Shown piece by piece: positions 1 through 9,498 of a stretch of 64,000 nucleotides of DNA. The stretch is from Acinetobacter sp. XH1741. Lineage in GTDB: Bacteria; Pseudomonadota; Gammaproteobacteria; Pseudomonadales; Moraxellaceae. The stretch covers positions 2,604,001 through 2,668,000 of the forward strand of contig NZ_CP157428.1 of the NCBI RefSeq assembly GCF_041021895.1, written 5' to 3'. The stretch's first letter is position 1. Each line of letters begins with the position of its first letter. Made by a program: the position numbers and the translations under genes. The notes under the pieces were generated by a model. It ran no database searches. It was not told the origin of the DNA and saw only the letters and a program-made list of their open reading frames with translations.

Positions 1-1
1 T

Positions 2-1021
2 CAAGATTCAGTTGAATTAAAACTACTTGAAAATGTACTAACTCTTGATCGTCCAACTTTTGAAAGCATTATTCAAATTGCTTTAGATAAAACGATTAGT
101 GTTTGCAAGCGTGTACTACGTGATGCAAAACTTGAGTTAACCGATATTCAAAATGTTGTTTTGGTTGGTGGTTCTACTCGTTCTTATGCAGTTCAAAAAG
201 CAGTACGTGACGTTTTTGACCAAGAACCTCTTTGCACGATTAACCCTGATGAAGTTGTAGCAATTGGTGCTTCTATTACTGCTAACCAATTAATTGGTAA
301 TAGCCAAGATGGTTCGCTTCTTTTAGATGTAACCCCTCTTTCTCTTGGTTTAGAGACTATGGGAGGTTTAGTTGAGCGACTAATCTCTCGTAATACAGCT
401 ATTCCTGTTGCACGTCGTCAAGAGTTCACGACCTATCAAGATGGCCAAACCGCTATGTTAATTCACGTGGTGCAAGGCGAACGTGATTTAGTTGAACATT
501 GCCGTTCATTAGGTAGATTTGTGCTTCATGGCATTCCTCCAATGACTGCTGGTCAAGCTCGTATTGAAGTCACCTTCCAAGTCGATGCAGATGGGTTACT
601 CACTGTTTCTGCTCGTGAAGCTACTTCTGGTGTGCAAGCTCATATTGATATCAAACCGTCTTATGGTTTATCTGAAGCAGACACTGAACGCTTATTAATT
701 GAAGGTTTCCAACATGCCGAAGAAGACAAAAATCTTCGTCATCTAAAGGAAACTAAAGTTGAAGCAGAACGTGAACTTGAAGCTTTAGAACAAGCTTTAA
801 AGGTAGATGCAGATTTACTTGATGAAGAGCAGCTTGAAGCACTCAACTCTGCAAAAGAATCATTAAAAGCTCAACTTGAAGGCAGTGATATCCAAGCGAT
901 TGAGCAAGCAGTTCAACAGCTTAAAGTACACAGTGATGCTTTTGCAGCACTACGAATGAATCGTCATATTGACCATGCCTTAAAAGGCACGAAGCTCGAT
1001 GATTGGTCAAAATCAAATTAA
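2..1021 (+). CDS. hscA: HscA Fe-S cluster assembly chaperone, 3' part
   Basis: This is the last 339 codons of an Hsp70-type chaperone; the reading frame is open to the left window edge, so the ATG at 161 is internal. HscA works with HscB and IscU to release nascent Fe-S clusters to apo-proteins in the cytoplasm. Visible Hsp70 features are the end of the ATPase domain ([10 protein letters not shown], then [11 protein letters not shown]), the substrate-binding domain ([14 protein letters not shown]) and a helical, Glu/Leu-rich C-terminal lid. DnaK is less likely because ferredoxin fdx follows after about 18 bases, the standard isc operon order, and the DnaK-type acidic tail is absent. The rest of the gene lies outside the window. 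Confidence 0.95.
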   Translation, partial: QDSVELKLLENVLTLDRPTFESIIQIALDKTISVCKRVLRDAKLELTDIQNVVLVGGSTRSYAVQKAVRDVFDQEPLCTINPDEVVAIGASITANQLIGNSQDGSLLLDVTPLSLGLETMGGLVERLISRNTAIPVARRQEFTTYQDGQTAMLIHVVQGERDLVEHCRSLGRFVLHGIPPMTAGQARIEVTFQVDADGLLTVSAREATSGVQAHIDIKPSYGLSEADTERLLIEGFQHAEEDKNLRHLKETKVEAERELEALEQALKVDADLLDEEQLEALNSAKESLKAQLEGSDIQAIEQAVQQLKVHSDAFAALRMNRHIDHALKGTKLDDWSKSN

Positions 1022-1039
1022 AAGGTATAGGTGATCAAT

Positions 1040-1378
1040 ATGCCACGTATTAAAGTACTTCCTCATGCTCAGATTTGTCCAGAAGGCGCTGAATTTGAGG
1101 TTGAACAAAATGCAAATCTTTGCCAAAGTTTGCTTAGCAAAGGAATCAAAATCGAACACGCTTGTGACATGTCTTGTGCATGTACAACCTGTCACGTAAT
1201 TGTTCGCAAAGGTTTTGATAGTTTAGAAGAAATGAATGATGTTGAAGCCGATCTTTTAGATCGTGCTTGGGGACTAGAACCTGACTCTCGTCTTTCATGT
1301 CAGGTTAAAATTGTAGATGAAGATCTTGAAATTGAGATTCCGAAATACACTATTAACCATGCTTCAGAAAATCATTAA
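1040..1378 (+). CDS. fdx: Isc-type 2Fe-2S ferredoxin
   Basis: A 112-residue adrenodoxin-type ferredoxin that supplies electrons for Fe-S cluster assembly. The four cluster ligands are visible as C-x5-C-x2-C (in HACDMSCACTTCHV) and a distal Cys in RLSCQV. The family is normally 110-113 residues, which fits the ATG at 1040 preceded by AGGTGA. A GTG at 1031 is in frame, but would add three non-conserved residues. It lies directly downstream of hscA and is probably the last gene of the isc operon, since a strong intrinsic terminator follows. Confidence 0.95.
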   Translation: MPRIKVLPHAQICPEGAEFEVEQNANLCQSLLSKGIKIEHACDMSCACTTCHVIVRKGFDSLEEMNDVEADLLDRAWGLEPDSRLSCQVKIVDEDLEIEIPKYTINHASENH

Positions 1379-1390
1379 TTTCTAATAATA

Positions 1391-1417
1391 AAAAAAGCTG
1401 CTTTAGCAGCTTTTTTT
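1391..1417. terminator. Intrinsic terminator after fdx
   Basis: GCTGC-TTTA-GCAGC hairpin flanked by an A-run on the left and a T-run on the right. It can act in both directions, ending the isc operon and the convergent cyclase gene whose stop is at 1435. Confidence 0.85.
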
Positions 1418-1434
1418 ATGGATGTGATTTATAT

Positions 1435-2910
1435 CTAATCTTGCTCTTGATCTACATTTATTGGCTTAATCTCATCTTCGAGTCTAAGCTGAGCAACGCC
1501 ATGAGTATTCACCAAGGTTTGTTGAACTTTAATGCGTTGAATCATTTTTTCAAGCACTTCAACTAATTCAGGATATTCGTAGTTCTGTACTTCTTCTAAG
1601 TTCAATACTAAATGGAAACCTTTATATTCATAATCAAACCATTGCTGATGATCTGACTTGTTGCCAGTATATTTTTCCATGACTTGCCATGTTTTTACTG
1701 CACCTTGGATACCCTTTAAATAGATTGGTGTTTTAGGTGCACATAGAAAATCACTTTTAATGAGCTGATAAGTATCATCCGAAATAAGTATTTCATCGAT
1801 TTCAGCAGCATACTGTAAACGTGCTGCTAAATTTACATCACGACCTACGATTGTATAAGCCATACGATGTGTTGCCCCATAGTTCCCAACGTGGCAATAA
1901 CCTGTACTAATCCCCATACGGATATGTAAGGCTGAATATCCCATCTTTTTCCAGCGCTCACGCAACAATTTCATTTGTTGACGCATAGCAATTGCCATCT
2001 CTACACAAGATTTGGCATCTTGTTCAACCCCTTGCGAATTCGGATCTCCAAAAAATATGAGAATGGCATCTCCCATAAATTTATCGACCGTTGCCTCATA
2101 TTGCTTCGCAATTTCAGTCATATGACTTAGATAGTCATTAAGCAAGAAAGCTAAATCATCTGGGATTAAAGTTTCCGACAATTCAGTAAAACCCTGAATA
2201 TCAGAAAAGAACACAGTCATTTTTTTACGTTTATATTCAATTTTTGCCTCAGCCTCACCACGCATAATCGATTGCCATAATTGTAATGGCGCATAACGGC
2301 TTAACTGATTAGCAAAAGCGATATAACGCGTCATTTGGTCATAGTAGTGCTGACGCTGCTGACTAATCTTTTTAACCCAACGATGTTGGTAATAATTTCC
2401 AATGGTGATAAACATTACCAAGCCAAGTAAGGTAATGACCGTTAACTCTTGGCTTGTGGCTTCAAAATATGGATGAAAACCAAATAGGAAAAAAGTGCTT
2501 AAATAGAAAATAATCGCACCAAGCAGACTTGTTAAACAAATTACTGCAAACGAAATACGACTATTAATTGCTGAGTAAAACAAAGCAAAAAGCGCAATAA
2601 ATGTGGGAACAAGATTGAGGTGTACTCCCGCCAGAGTAACCGCCACCACAATTGCATCTATAGCAAAAAAAACACTTTTTTGGGTTTTCTTATCAAATTG
2701 ATATTGTAGCCAATGTTCTAATTTAGAACTAACAAAAAGTAAAAATAGGAAGAAAGGTGGAATATAGATTTGATAATTAGTATTAGGTGAGGTAAAGGCA
2801 TAGATCACTAAAATTAATGACAGAATCGAATATCCCATCAAACGATGAAAATATGCAAACTGCTTAGGTTCCCGATCTATAAACCTCTCTAATTGCACCC
2901 TATCCTCCAC
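1435..2910 (-). CDS. Membrane class III adenylate/guanylate cyclase
   Basis: A 491-residue protein with a hydrophobic N-terminal half (about six membrane segments, roughly residues 25-190) and a C-terminal class III nucleotide cyclase domain. The catalytic domain begins around residue 232 with VFFSDIQGFTELSE, holding the first metal-binding Asp, and continues with DKFMGDAILIFFGDP, holding the second. The GISTGYCHVGNYG strand and VGRDVNLAARLQ helix are also typical. By family it converts ATP to cAMP; GTP cannot be excluded from sequence alone. The likely role is second-messenger production tied to a membrane signal. It is read after the HIT gene with a 40-base gap that holds a palindrome, so it may be co-transcribed or separately controlled. 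Confidence 0.9.
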   Translation of the reverse strand: MEDRVQLERFIDREPKQFAYFHRLMGYSILSLILVIYAFTSPNTNYQIYIPPFFLFLLFVSSKLEHWLQYQFDKKTQKSVFFAIDAIVVAVTLAGVHLNLVPTFIALFALFYSAINSRISFAVICLTSLLGAIIFYLSTFFLFGFHPYFEATSQELTVITLLGLVMFITIGNYYQHRWVKKISQQRQHYYDQMTRYIAFANQLSRYAPLQLWQSIMRGEAEAKIEYKRKKMTVFFSDIQGFTELSETLIPDDLAFLLNDYLSHMTEIAKQYEATVDKFMGDAILIFFGDPNSQGVEQDAKSCVEMAIAMRQQMKLLRERWKKMGYSALHIRMGISTGYCHVGNYGATHRMAYTIVGRDVNLAARLQYAAEIDEILISDDTYQLIKSDFLCAPKTPIYLKGIQGAVKTWQVMEKYTGNKSDHQQWFDYEYKGFHLVLNLEEVQNYEYPELVEVLEKMIQRIKVQQTLVNTHGVAQLRLEDEIKPINVDQEQD

Positions 2911-2920
2911 ATTTCAATGT

Positions 2921-2940
2921 TGCCACATTGGCATGTGGCA
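2921..2940. repeat. Palindrome between HIT gene and cyclase gene
   Basis: TGCCACAT-TGGC-ATGTGGCA is a perfect 8-bp inverted repeat with a 4-base loop. It sits about 10 bases upstream of the cyclase start and just after the HIT stop codon. There is no T-run on the minus side, so it is not a standard terminator. It could be an operator, an RNA hairpin occluding the cyclase start region, or an mRNA processing site. Confidence 0.55.
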
Positions 2941-2950
2941 TAACATTGAT

Positions 2951-3385
2951 TTAGTCCATGCGCCAATCAAAAGGCATATCACCTTGACCACGTAAAGCTA
3001 GCATAAGGGTCTGACGCATGTGAGCCAAAACATCACTTGTGTATGGCACAGCCGGTGTTCCCCACACTGGTTTAGGCCAAACTACGTCATTTTGATAGCG
3101 GACAACATGATGGAAATGTAATTGAGGCACCATATTACCTAAAGCTGCCACATTCATTTTGTCAGCACGAAAAACGCGAGATAATTGGCTCGATAACCAA
3201 CTTGATTCACGTAAAAATTGTTCTTGGTCAGCTTGACTCAATTCATATAATTCCGTGATTCCAGGTACACGAGGTACTAAAATCAACCAAGGAAATTGCA
3301 TATCATTCATTAAACGACATGTTGAAAGCGGAAAATCGCCTACAAAAAAAGTATCTTGAGCAAGTTGTGGATGCAAACTAAACAT
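2951..3385 (-). CDS. HIT-like domain protein
   Basis: A 144-residue protein of the histidine triad superfamily, nucleotide-binding hydrolases or transferases. The signature region is QLHFHHVVRYQND, where two of the usual alternating histidines are present and the third position is Val, so activity may differ from canonical HIT enzymes. The N-terminal LILVPRVPGITELYEL strand fits the subfamily of diadenosine tetraphosphate hydrolase-like proteins seen in gammaproteobacteria. I chose the ATG at 3385; an upstream in-frame TTG at 3403 would add six residues but has no better ribosome site. The substrate is unknown. Confidence 0.8.
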   Translation of the reverse strand: MFSLHPQLAQDTFFVGDFPLSTCRLMNDMQFPWLILVPRVPGITELYELSQADQEQFLRESSWLSSQLSRVFRADKMNVAALGNMVPQLHFHHVVRYQNDVVWPKPVWGTPAVPYTSDVLAHMRQTLMLALRGQGDMPFDWRMD

Positions 3386-3585
3386 ATCTTTTATAAATGA
3401 CAATAAACAATAATGGCTAATACTATCACATCAGTTTTGATGTGAATATTATTAGTAGCCCGTTTGCTTACAAATAACAATGTTTTTATGCACTTATTCA
3501 TATCTCAAGGTATAAATTGTGCATAAAATCCAATCACATCACTACAAATTACTGAGCTAACTATCGCAGCCTAAAAAAACAAATC

Positions 3586-6500
3586 TTAAGCATGTAACTC
3601 ACTCATCAATTTCTGTAATAAATCATTGATAAATTGAATCCGTTTTTCATAGTCTTCGAGCTGAACCATAACCTTCAAACGTTGGCCACCTTCCATCCGA
3701 TAATATGTTGGATTCTTTTGCATTAACTGAATAATACTAATGGCCTGAACTGGGGTATCTGGTGAAAATTCAATGTTTCCACCTTGAGTATTGATATCAA
3801 CTTTTGTAATACCCAATTGTTCTGCTTTTAAGCGGATCTGGTGAACACTAAACAAATGTTTAACCGATTGTGGCGGCACGCCAAAACGGTCAATAAGTTC
3901 CATTCGAATATTATCGAGTTTTTCTTGAGTATCTGTATTACTAATGCGTTTATAAAATAATAAACGTTGGTGAACATCGCCTAAATAATCATCTGGAATA
4001 AGTGCTGGTATGTGTAAATTGATTTCAGCAGTTAAAGATAGCGGTGCATCAAAATTCGGTGTTTTACCTTGTTGAATGGCCTTAGTCGCTTTCTCAAGCA
4101 TTTCCATATACAAACTATAGCCTATTGCCTGCATTGAACCGCTTTGTTGTTCACCCAACAACTCACCTGCACCACGAATTTCTAAATCTTCCGTGGCAAG
4201 CATAAAGCCCGCACCTAAAGTAGAAGCACGTTGAATAGCATCCAGACGTTTTTCAGCATCACCTTTTAAGTGTTTTATTGAAGGGACTAATAAGTAAGCA
4301 TAAGCTTGATGGTGTGAACGCCCTACACGTCCACGCAACTGGTGTAACTGAGCTAGACCCAGTTTATCAGCACGCTCAATTAAAATTGTATTGGCATTTG
4401 GAACATCAATACCCGTTTCAATAATAGTCGAGCATACCAAGACATTGTATTCTTTGTGATAGAACTGCTGCATAACTTGCTCTAGTTCACGTTCACGCAT
4501 TTGTCCATGTGCTACAGCGACACGAGCTTCTGGTACAAGAATACGAACATTTTCGGCAGCTCTTTCAATGGTATCGACTTCATTGTGTAAGAAGTAAACT
4601 TGCCCACCACGCAATAACTCACGCAAAATCGCTTCTTTGATTGAAGCATCTGTATGTTCTTGTACAAAAGTTTTTACGGCTAAACGACGTGCTGGTGGAG
4701 TAGCAATGATGGATAAATCACGCATACCCGAAAAAGCCATATTAAGCGTACGAGGAATTGGTGTTGCAGTAAGTGTCAACATATCAACATCAGCACGCAG
4801 TGCTTTAATTCTTTCTTTGTCACGCACACCAAAGCGATGCTCTTCATCGACGACCATTAAGCCCAAATCTTTAAACTGGACATTTTCTTGTAAGAGTTTA
4901 TGCGTCCCCACCACAATATCGACTTTACCATCTGCCAAATCTTCAATGTTTTTCACATGCGTTTTATTTGAACCAAAACGTGATAACACTTCGATACGTA
5001 CAGGCCAATCAGCAAAACGATCTTTAAAAGACTCATAATGCTGTTGAGCAAGCAAAGTAGTAGGAACTAAAACAGCAACCTGTTTGCCATTTTGCACTGC
5101 GACAAATGCTGCACGCATGGCTACTTCTGTTTTACCAAAACCCACATCGCCACAAACCAATCTGTCCATTGGTTTTGCTTGCTGCATATCATAAAGAGTC
5201 ACCTCAATTGCATTGGCTTGATCAAGTGTTTCTTCATAAGCAAAGCCACTCACAAATTGCATATAGAGCGACTGATCTAATTCAAAAGGGAATCCTGGTT
5301 TAGATTGTCGACGTGCCTGAATATGTAAAAGTTCAGCCGCTACATCATGGATTTGTTCCAAAGCTTTACGTTTAGCTTTATTCCATGCATCAGTCCCAAT
5401 TTTATGTAATGGTGCTAAATCTGGGTCACCGCCACTGTAACGGCTAATGAGATGTAAATTAGTTACAGGAACATAAACTTTTGCTTCTTCAGCATAGTCT
5501 AATTGCAAGAACTCATAATCTTGCCCCTCAATCGCTAAAGTAATTAAGCCAGCATAACGCCCTACACCATGATCAATATGTACAACCGGAGCACCAATGC
5601 TTAACTCGGTTAAACTGCGAATAAGAAACTCTTCAGAAACTTCTTGCTGACGTTTCCGACGACGCTGTACAACACGATGCTCGTAAAGTTGGTTTTCTGA
5701 AATAACGGTTAACTGGTTGGTTATCAGCAAGCCCCGATCTAGCGGTGCATTAGTAATCGCAATTGCAAATTGACTCGTTTTGAATTGCTCAAAACTCTCA
5801 ACGCTTGGAATTTCACCTAAACTCGAACGCAACGCGTCTTTTAAGCTTTCACGACGACCAGCACTTTCCGCAACCAATAGAACGGGGTGATTTGCATCAT
5901 CAATATATTTTTTTACAGCGGTAAATGGTTTTTCTTTTTTTGGATCGACCGGTAATTTAGGGGGCTGTTCAGTTTTAAGATTAAGCGCACCAGCTTTTTC
6001 CTCAACAACCTCTGCACTTACCAGCATGCGCGGAAATTGATTTAAAGCACTGAGCAAATGATTTGGAGAAATAAATAACTCTTCTGGAGGAAGAATGGGC
6101 TGGTCCATATTATGTCGTCGGTCTTCATAACGACGCATAACTTCTTTCCAGAAATTTGTTAAATCAGCATCAATATCATTATTTGTAATTACAATGCAAT
6201 TCTTTGGTAAGTATGTTGTAAATATACTTTGAGATTGCATGAGCTGTTTATCAAAAAATAATGGTAAATAAAATTCTATTCCTGGCGAAGCTATCCCATC
6301 CAAAACATCTTGGTAAATCGGATTTTTCTTAGGGTTCGCTGTAGGAAAAAATTCTGAATACCGGTCTCTAAAAACAGAACGCGCTTCTTTTAATGGAAAT
6401 TCTTTGGCGGGTAAAACTGTAAAACTTTTAAGTGTTGTGGTTGTTCTTTGCGTTTCAGGATCAAAGAATTTCAAAGAATCAATTTCATCATCAAATAGGT

Positions 6501-7047
6501 CTATACGGATAGGTGCTTCTTGCCCAGATGCAAAAATATCCATAATACTACCGCGCACAGCAAACTCACCATGGTCATAAACTGTGTCTACTAAGTGATA
6601 GCCCGCCTGAACCAATCTTAATTTTTGTTGTTCCAGATCAAATTTTTGTCCCACTCGTATATCAAAGTGCTCACCTAGAACCCATGAATAAGGTGCGACC
6701 CTTTGAGCTAAAGTACTCGCTGAAATCAGTAACACACCTTGCTGTGGCATATTAGATAAAATGGCAAGACGTTCCGACACAATATCTTGATGAGGAGATA
6801 AGCGGTCATAAGGTAAAATTTCCCAATCGGGAAAAATAGTCGGTTTTATTCCATAAAATTCAAGTTCACTTTCTAATTGAGCAACATGCTGGTTATTTCG
6901 AGCGACTAAAACCAATAAAGAAGAATGCTGGTTAACAATTTCTTTAAATAATAAGGCTGCGGATGAACCTAATAACGACCCCACCCAACGCTTTTCACCT
7001 GCCTTGAGCTGTTGCAAATTCAATTGAGAGATTTCTTGTTGAAACAT
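3586..7047 (-). CDS. mfd: Transcription-repair coupling factor Mfd
   Basis: A 1153-residue Mfd, about the family's usual length. It displaces RNA polymerase stalled at DNA lesions and recruits UvrA. The N-terminal third is the UvrB-like module (for example DWEILPYDRLSPHQDIVSERL). The polymerase-interaction domain follows around residues 470-540 (HIDHGVGRYAGL), then the RecG-like translocase: Walker A VCGDVGFGKTEVAMRA, DEEH box in VVDEEHRFGVRDKER, TLTATPIPRTLNMA and the QLRGRVGRS motif. The C-terminal autoinhibitory domain is present. No motif is missing, so it appears functional. It is transcribed alone; 138 bases separate it from the upstream small gene. Confidence 0.97.
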   Translation of the reverse strand: MFQQEISQLNLQQLKAGEKRWVGSLLGSSAALLFKEIVNQHSSLLVLVARNNQHVAQLESELEFYGIKPTIFPDWEILPYDRLSPHQDIVSERLAILSNMPQQGVLLISASTLAQRVAPYSWVLGEHFDIRVGQKFDLEQQKLRLVQAGYHLVDTVYDHGEFAVRGSIMDIFASGQEAPIRIDLFDDEIDSLKFFDPETQRTTTTLKSFTVLPAKEFPLKEARSVFRDRYSEFFPTANPKKNPIYQDVLDGIASPGIEFYLPLFFDKQLMQSQSIFTTYLPKNCIVITNNDIDADLTNFWKEVMRRYEDRRHNMDQPILPPEELFISPNHLLSALNQFPRMLVSAEVVEEKAGALNLKTEQPPKLPVDPKKEKPFTAVKKYIDDANHPVLLVAESAGRRESLKDALRSSLGEIPSVESFEQFKTSQFAIAITNAPLDRGLLITNQLTVISENQLYEHRVVQRRRKRQQEVSEEFLIRSLTELSIGAPVVHIDHGVGRYAGLITLAIEGQDYEFLQLDYAEEAKVYVPVTNLHLISRYSGGDPDLAPLHKIGTDAWNKAKRKALEQIHDVAAELLHIQARRQSKPGFPFELDQSLYMQFVSGFAYEETLDQANAIEVTLYDMQQAKPMDRLVCGDVGFGKTEVAMRAAFVAVQNGKQVAVLVPTTLLAQQHYESFKDRFADWPVRIEVLSRFGSNKTHVKNIEDLADGKVDIVVGTHKLLQENVQFKDLGLMVVDEEHRFGVRDKERIKALRADVDMLTLTATPIPRTLNMAFSGMRDLSIIATPPARRLAVKTFVQEHTDASIKEAILRELLRGGQVYFLHNEVDTIERAAENVRILVPEARVAVAHGQMRERELEQVMQQFYHKEYNVLVCSTIIETGIDVPNANTILIERADKLGLAQLHQLRGRVGRSHHQAYAYLLVPSIKHLKGDAEKRLDAIQRASTLGAGFMLATEDLEIRGAGELLGEQQSGSMQAIGYSLYMEMLEKATKAIQQGKTPNFDAPLSLTAEINLHIPALIPDDYLGDVHQRLLFYKRISNTDTQEKLDNIRMELIDRFGVPPQSVKHLFSVHQIRLKAEQLGITKVDINTQGGNIEFSPDTPVQAISIIQLMQKNPTYYRMEGGQRLKVMVQLEDYEKRIQFINDLLQKLMSELHA

Positions 7048-7181
7048 GTATATGGCTTTTATGAGCTAAAAAGATATGAGGTTAATAGTAGCATGATGTT
7101 TTTAGTGAATTGAGTTATTTTTCTGAAATCAAGCTACTAGTTTATGATGCTTTTTTAGAGTTATTGAATAATTCTTTGAGC

Positions 7182-7538
7182 TTATTTGTCCCGTAAAAAC
7201 ATCACATAATATTGGTTTAATACTTGGATGACAGCTTTAAGTTCAAGTAACTTTTCTTGCGTATTACCTAGTCGTTCAGCATATCGTTGAGTCGCAATCT
7301 CTAAATCGATTTTTTCATTAATTTGTGGCGTAATCAGAAATAATTTACGTAAATCATTAAAATTCTGTAATTTGCGATTTGAAAAATACTCAAGATGCTC
7401 TGACCATTTTTCATTAATCACCATATCTTTAATGATTGGCCCATGTTCAAAATCAAAATGTAACTGATTTTCTTGTAAATAAATTTGCTCAGGTGTTTCT
7501 TTTGAGTTTTGAAAGAGCTGGGTTAACTTTTTAAACAT
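7182..7538 (-). CDS. Small hypothetical protein
   Basis: A 118-residue soluble, mostly helical protein rich in Gln, Glu, Leu and Lys, with no signal peptide or membrane segment. I do not recognise a domain. It starts MFKKLTQLFQNSKETPEQ and has a predicted helical C-terminus (EKLLELKAVIQVLNQYYV) that could form a coiled coil. It stands alone between mfd and the DyP peroxidase gene on the same strand. The reading frame is long for AT-rich DNA and lies on the coding strand of its neighbours, so it is likely real. Confidence 0.7.
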   Translation of the reverse strand: MFKKLTQLFQNSKETPEQIYLQENQLHFDFEHGPIIKDMVINEKWSEHLEYFSNRKLQNFNDLRKLFLITPQINEKIDLEIATQRYAERLGNTQEKLLELKAVIQVLNQYYVMFLRDK

Positions 7539-7616
7539 TTCATCACATCATATTAATTTAAATTTACGTGAGGGAGGCAATCTATACCTCCATCACTTAA
7601 GCTTAATTCTTAACGA

Positions 7617-8558
7617 TTAGTCATCGCCCAAATCATCAAGAAAATCTACTGTCGGCACAAAGAATAATGTTCCAGTTTGCGCGGTACTAAAGTCAAGTAA
7701 TCGATCAAGATTACCCTGCTCATTTCCTAAGAACATGTTTTCAAGCATTTGGCGTGTTGTGCTAAATTTACGTGAGTAACCAATAAAAAAAGTACCATAT
7801 TCATTTTTTGAAGGATTGGCAAAAGGCATATTCGCACGCATAATTTTTAGTTCATTGCCTTCTGCATCGTGAGCTTTACTGACTACATTATGTGCTGTTA
7901 AAGGCTTTTCATCATCACCAAGTTCAATATCATTAAACTTTTTACGCCCAATCACTTTTTCTTGTTCTTCATCGCTTAATGCACGCCATTTTTCCATGTC
8001 ATGCGTATATTTTTGAATAAAAGCATAACTCCCTCCTACAAAGTCTGGGTCTTCACTACCCACTAAAGCCCATTGTGCAGCAATTACAGGTTCAGGGTTT
8101 TCTGTGCCATCAACAAAACCAATAATTGCACGTCCATCGAAATAACGGAAACCATGTACTTCATCAATTGGATAAGTCACATTGCCCAATTTTTCATTAA
8201 TTATACTTCCGAGCTCATAGCACAAAGCTTGTCGATCAGCTCGAATATGAAAAAATAAATCACCTGGTGTTGAAACAGCGGTGTACTTTGGCCCTTTAAT
8301 TTCTTGAAATGTTTCTAATTCTTGAGGCTTTGCTTGCTCTGGAAATAAAACATCCCATGCATTTGAGCTAAAACCGAATGTGGCATTAAATTTACTTTCT
8401 GGATAACGATTAGATAAACTTCTAGTTAGTGCTGAAAAATTAGCAGCAAAATCTTTTACTTTTTCTACAACAGAATCACCTTGAGCTAATCCTAATACAA
8501 TAAATAATGCATTTTCTCCAGGATGACTCGTTACAGGCTGAATTCTCATACATTCCAT
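7617..8558 (-). CDS. DyP-type heme peroxidase
   Basis: A 313-residue dye-decolorizing peroxidase of the cytoplasmic YfeX-like subgroup. It should use heme and hydrogen peroxide to oxidise porphyrinogens or other organics. The hallmark GxxDG motif is in IGFVDGTENPEP, supplying the distal Asp, and the conserved C-terminal stretch NEYGTFFIGYSRKF is present. There is no Tat or Sec signal, unlike EfeB-type members. The ATG at 8558 has an AAGG upstream; an in-frame ATG at 8549, preceded by GGAA, is an equally possible start and would drop three residues. The neighbours do not define a pathway; no encapsulin gene is seen nearby. Confidence 0.9.
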   Translation of the reverse strand: MECMRIQPVTSHPGENALFIVLGLAQGDSVVEKVKDFAANFSALTRSLSNRYPESKFNATFGFSSNAWDVLFPEQAKPQELETFQEIKGPKYTAVSTPGDLFFHIRADRQALCYELGSIINEKLGNVTYPIDEVHGFRYFDGRAIIGFVDGTENPEPVIAAQWALVGSEDPDFVGGSYAFIQKYTHDMEKWRALSDEEQEKVIGRKKFNDIELGDDEKPLTAHNVVSKAHDAEGNELKIMRANMPFANPSKNEYGTFFIGYSRKFSTTRQMLENMFLGNEQGNLDRLLDFSTAQTGTLFFVPTVDFLDDLGDD

Positions 8559-8693
8559 AAAACAGGCCTTATTTTGGTAATTTACGGTAGTAATTTAGCA
8601 TATTCATGTTTTTATCGTACGATTTCTTATTGTTCTCATCTCTTAAAAGAGACTGAGTTTCCCCAATCTCTAGTAAGTTTTTCTAATTTATAT

Positions 8694-9473
8694 TTAGCTG
8701 CCATATTGCTTTTTTAAGTATTTTACAATTTTGGCAGATTCAAACATTTTAACGCCAGTATTTGGATCCACTAAATAAGGCACTTGCATTTTACCTTGCA
8801 TAATCGGCAACATTTTTTCTCGTTTTCCACCTTTTAAAGGCACATATTTGCCTGGTTTTAAACGAAGAATTGCTGGCCCTTGATCTTGCCATCTTTCCTT
8901 TGCCACATTGTGTAAAACATAAGGAATTTCAAGCTCACATAGCAAACTTCTTACGACTCTCGAATATGGGCTGGCTTCAAAGCTCCATAGTTCAAGTTTT
9001 TGCTTGGGTGCAGCTCTATTTACTATTTTCTTATTAATCCAAACTCCACGAGCACCATTCAATAAAGTACCCGCAATTGCGAGATATGGCTTTGAAGGAT
9101 AATGTGAAAATTTCTCTGGTGTTTGTCCAGTTTTGCCATAGTGTTTAAATAAGTGATGAATAATTTCTTGTGATTCGTATAGCTTATCACCTGTATTTTC
9201 ATCAACTAAAAAAGGAAACTGTAATTTACCACCTGTTTCTTTGACAATAGAGCGGTATTTCAATCCTCCTTTAGGACATGGATGAATTTCAACATCCAGA
9301 TTTAGAAGCGTAATGACTTCCCGAACGCGACGACAAAATGGTGAACCTTCAAATTCATATAACTTTAAAGTTTTATCAGGTTGATTAGGAAATGCTGTAC
9401 CCGTCACCCCTCTACCACCTTGAGCAATTGCGGATGCAACTGCTTGTAGTACTTTAATTTGATGATTCACCAT
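8694..9473 (-). CDS. Double GST N-terminal (thioredoxin-fold) domain protein
   Basis: A 259-residue protein made of two tandem thioredoxin-fold glutathione S-transferase N-terminal domains without the usual helical C-terminal domain. Domain one (about residues 35-115) has FEGSPFCRRVREV; domain two (about 165-255) has FEASPYSRVVRSL. Each ends with a PYLVDPNTG or PFLVDENTG-type strand and an ES-AKI/QEI helix that binds the glutathione Glu-Cys backbone. The second copy has Ser where the first has the catalytic-type Cys. ATG at 9473 has AGGAAA six bases upstream and is preferred over a GTG at 9479. Its function is probably glutathione-dependent redox or isomerase activity, not further defined. 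Confidence 0.85.
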   Translation of the reverse strand: MVNHQIKVLQAVASAIAQGGRGVTGTAFPNQPDKTLKLYEFEGSPFCRRVREVITLLNLDVEIHPCPKGGLKYRSIVKETGGKLQFPFLVDENTGDKLYESQEIIHHLFKHYGKTGQTPEKFSHYPSKPYLAIAGTLLNGARGVWINKKIVNRAAPKQKLELWSFEASPYSRVVRSLLCELEIPYVLHNVAKERWQDQGPAILRLKPGKYVPLKGGKREKMLPIMQGKMQVPYLVDPNTGVKMFESAKIVKYLKKQYGS

Positions 9474-9498
9474 TAACACTTTCCTTTATATTGTGGAA

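Noticed and set aside
4637..5038. Open frame of 133 residues on the plus strand inside mfd
   Set aside because: Antisense to conserved Mfd motifs; composition (Ser/Lys/Arg-rich) is that of a shadow frame and no ribosome site is evident.
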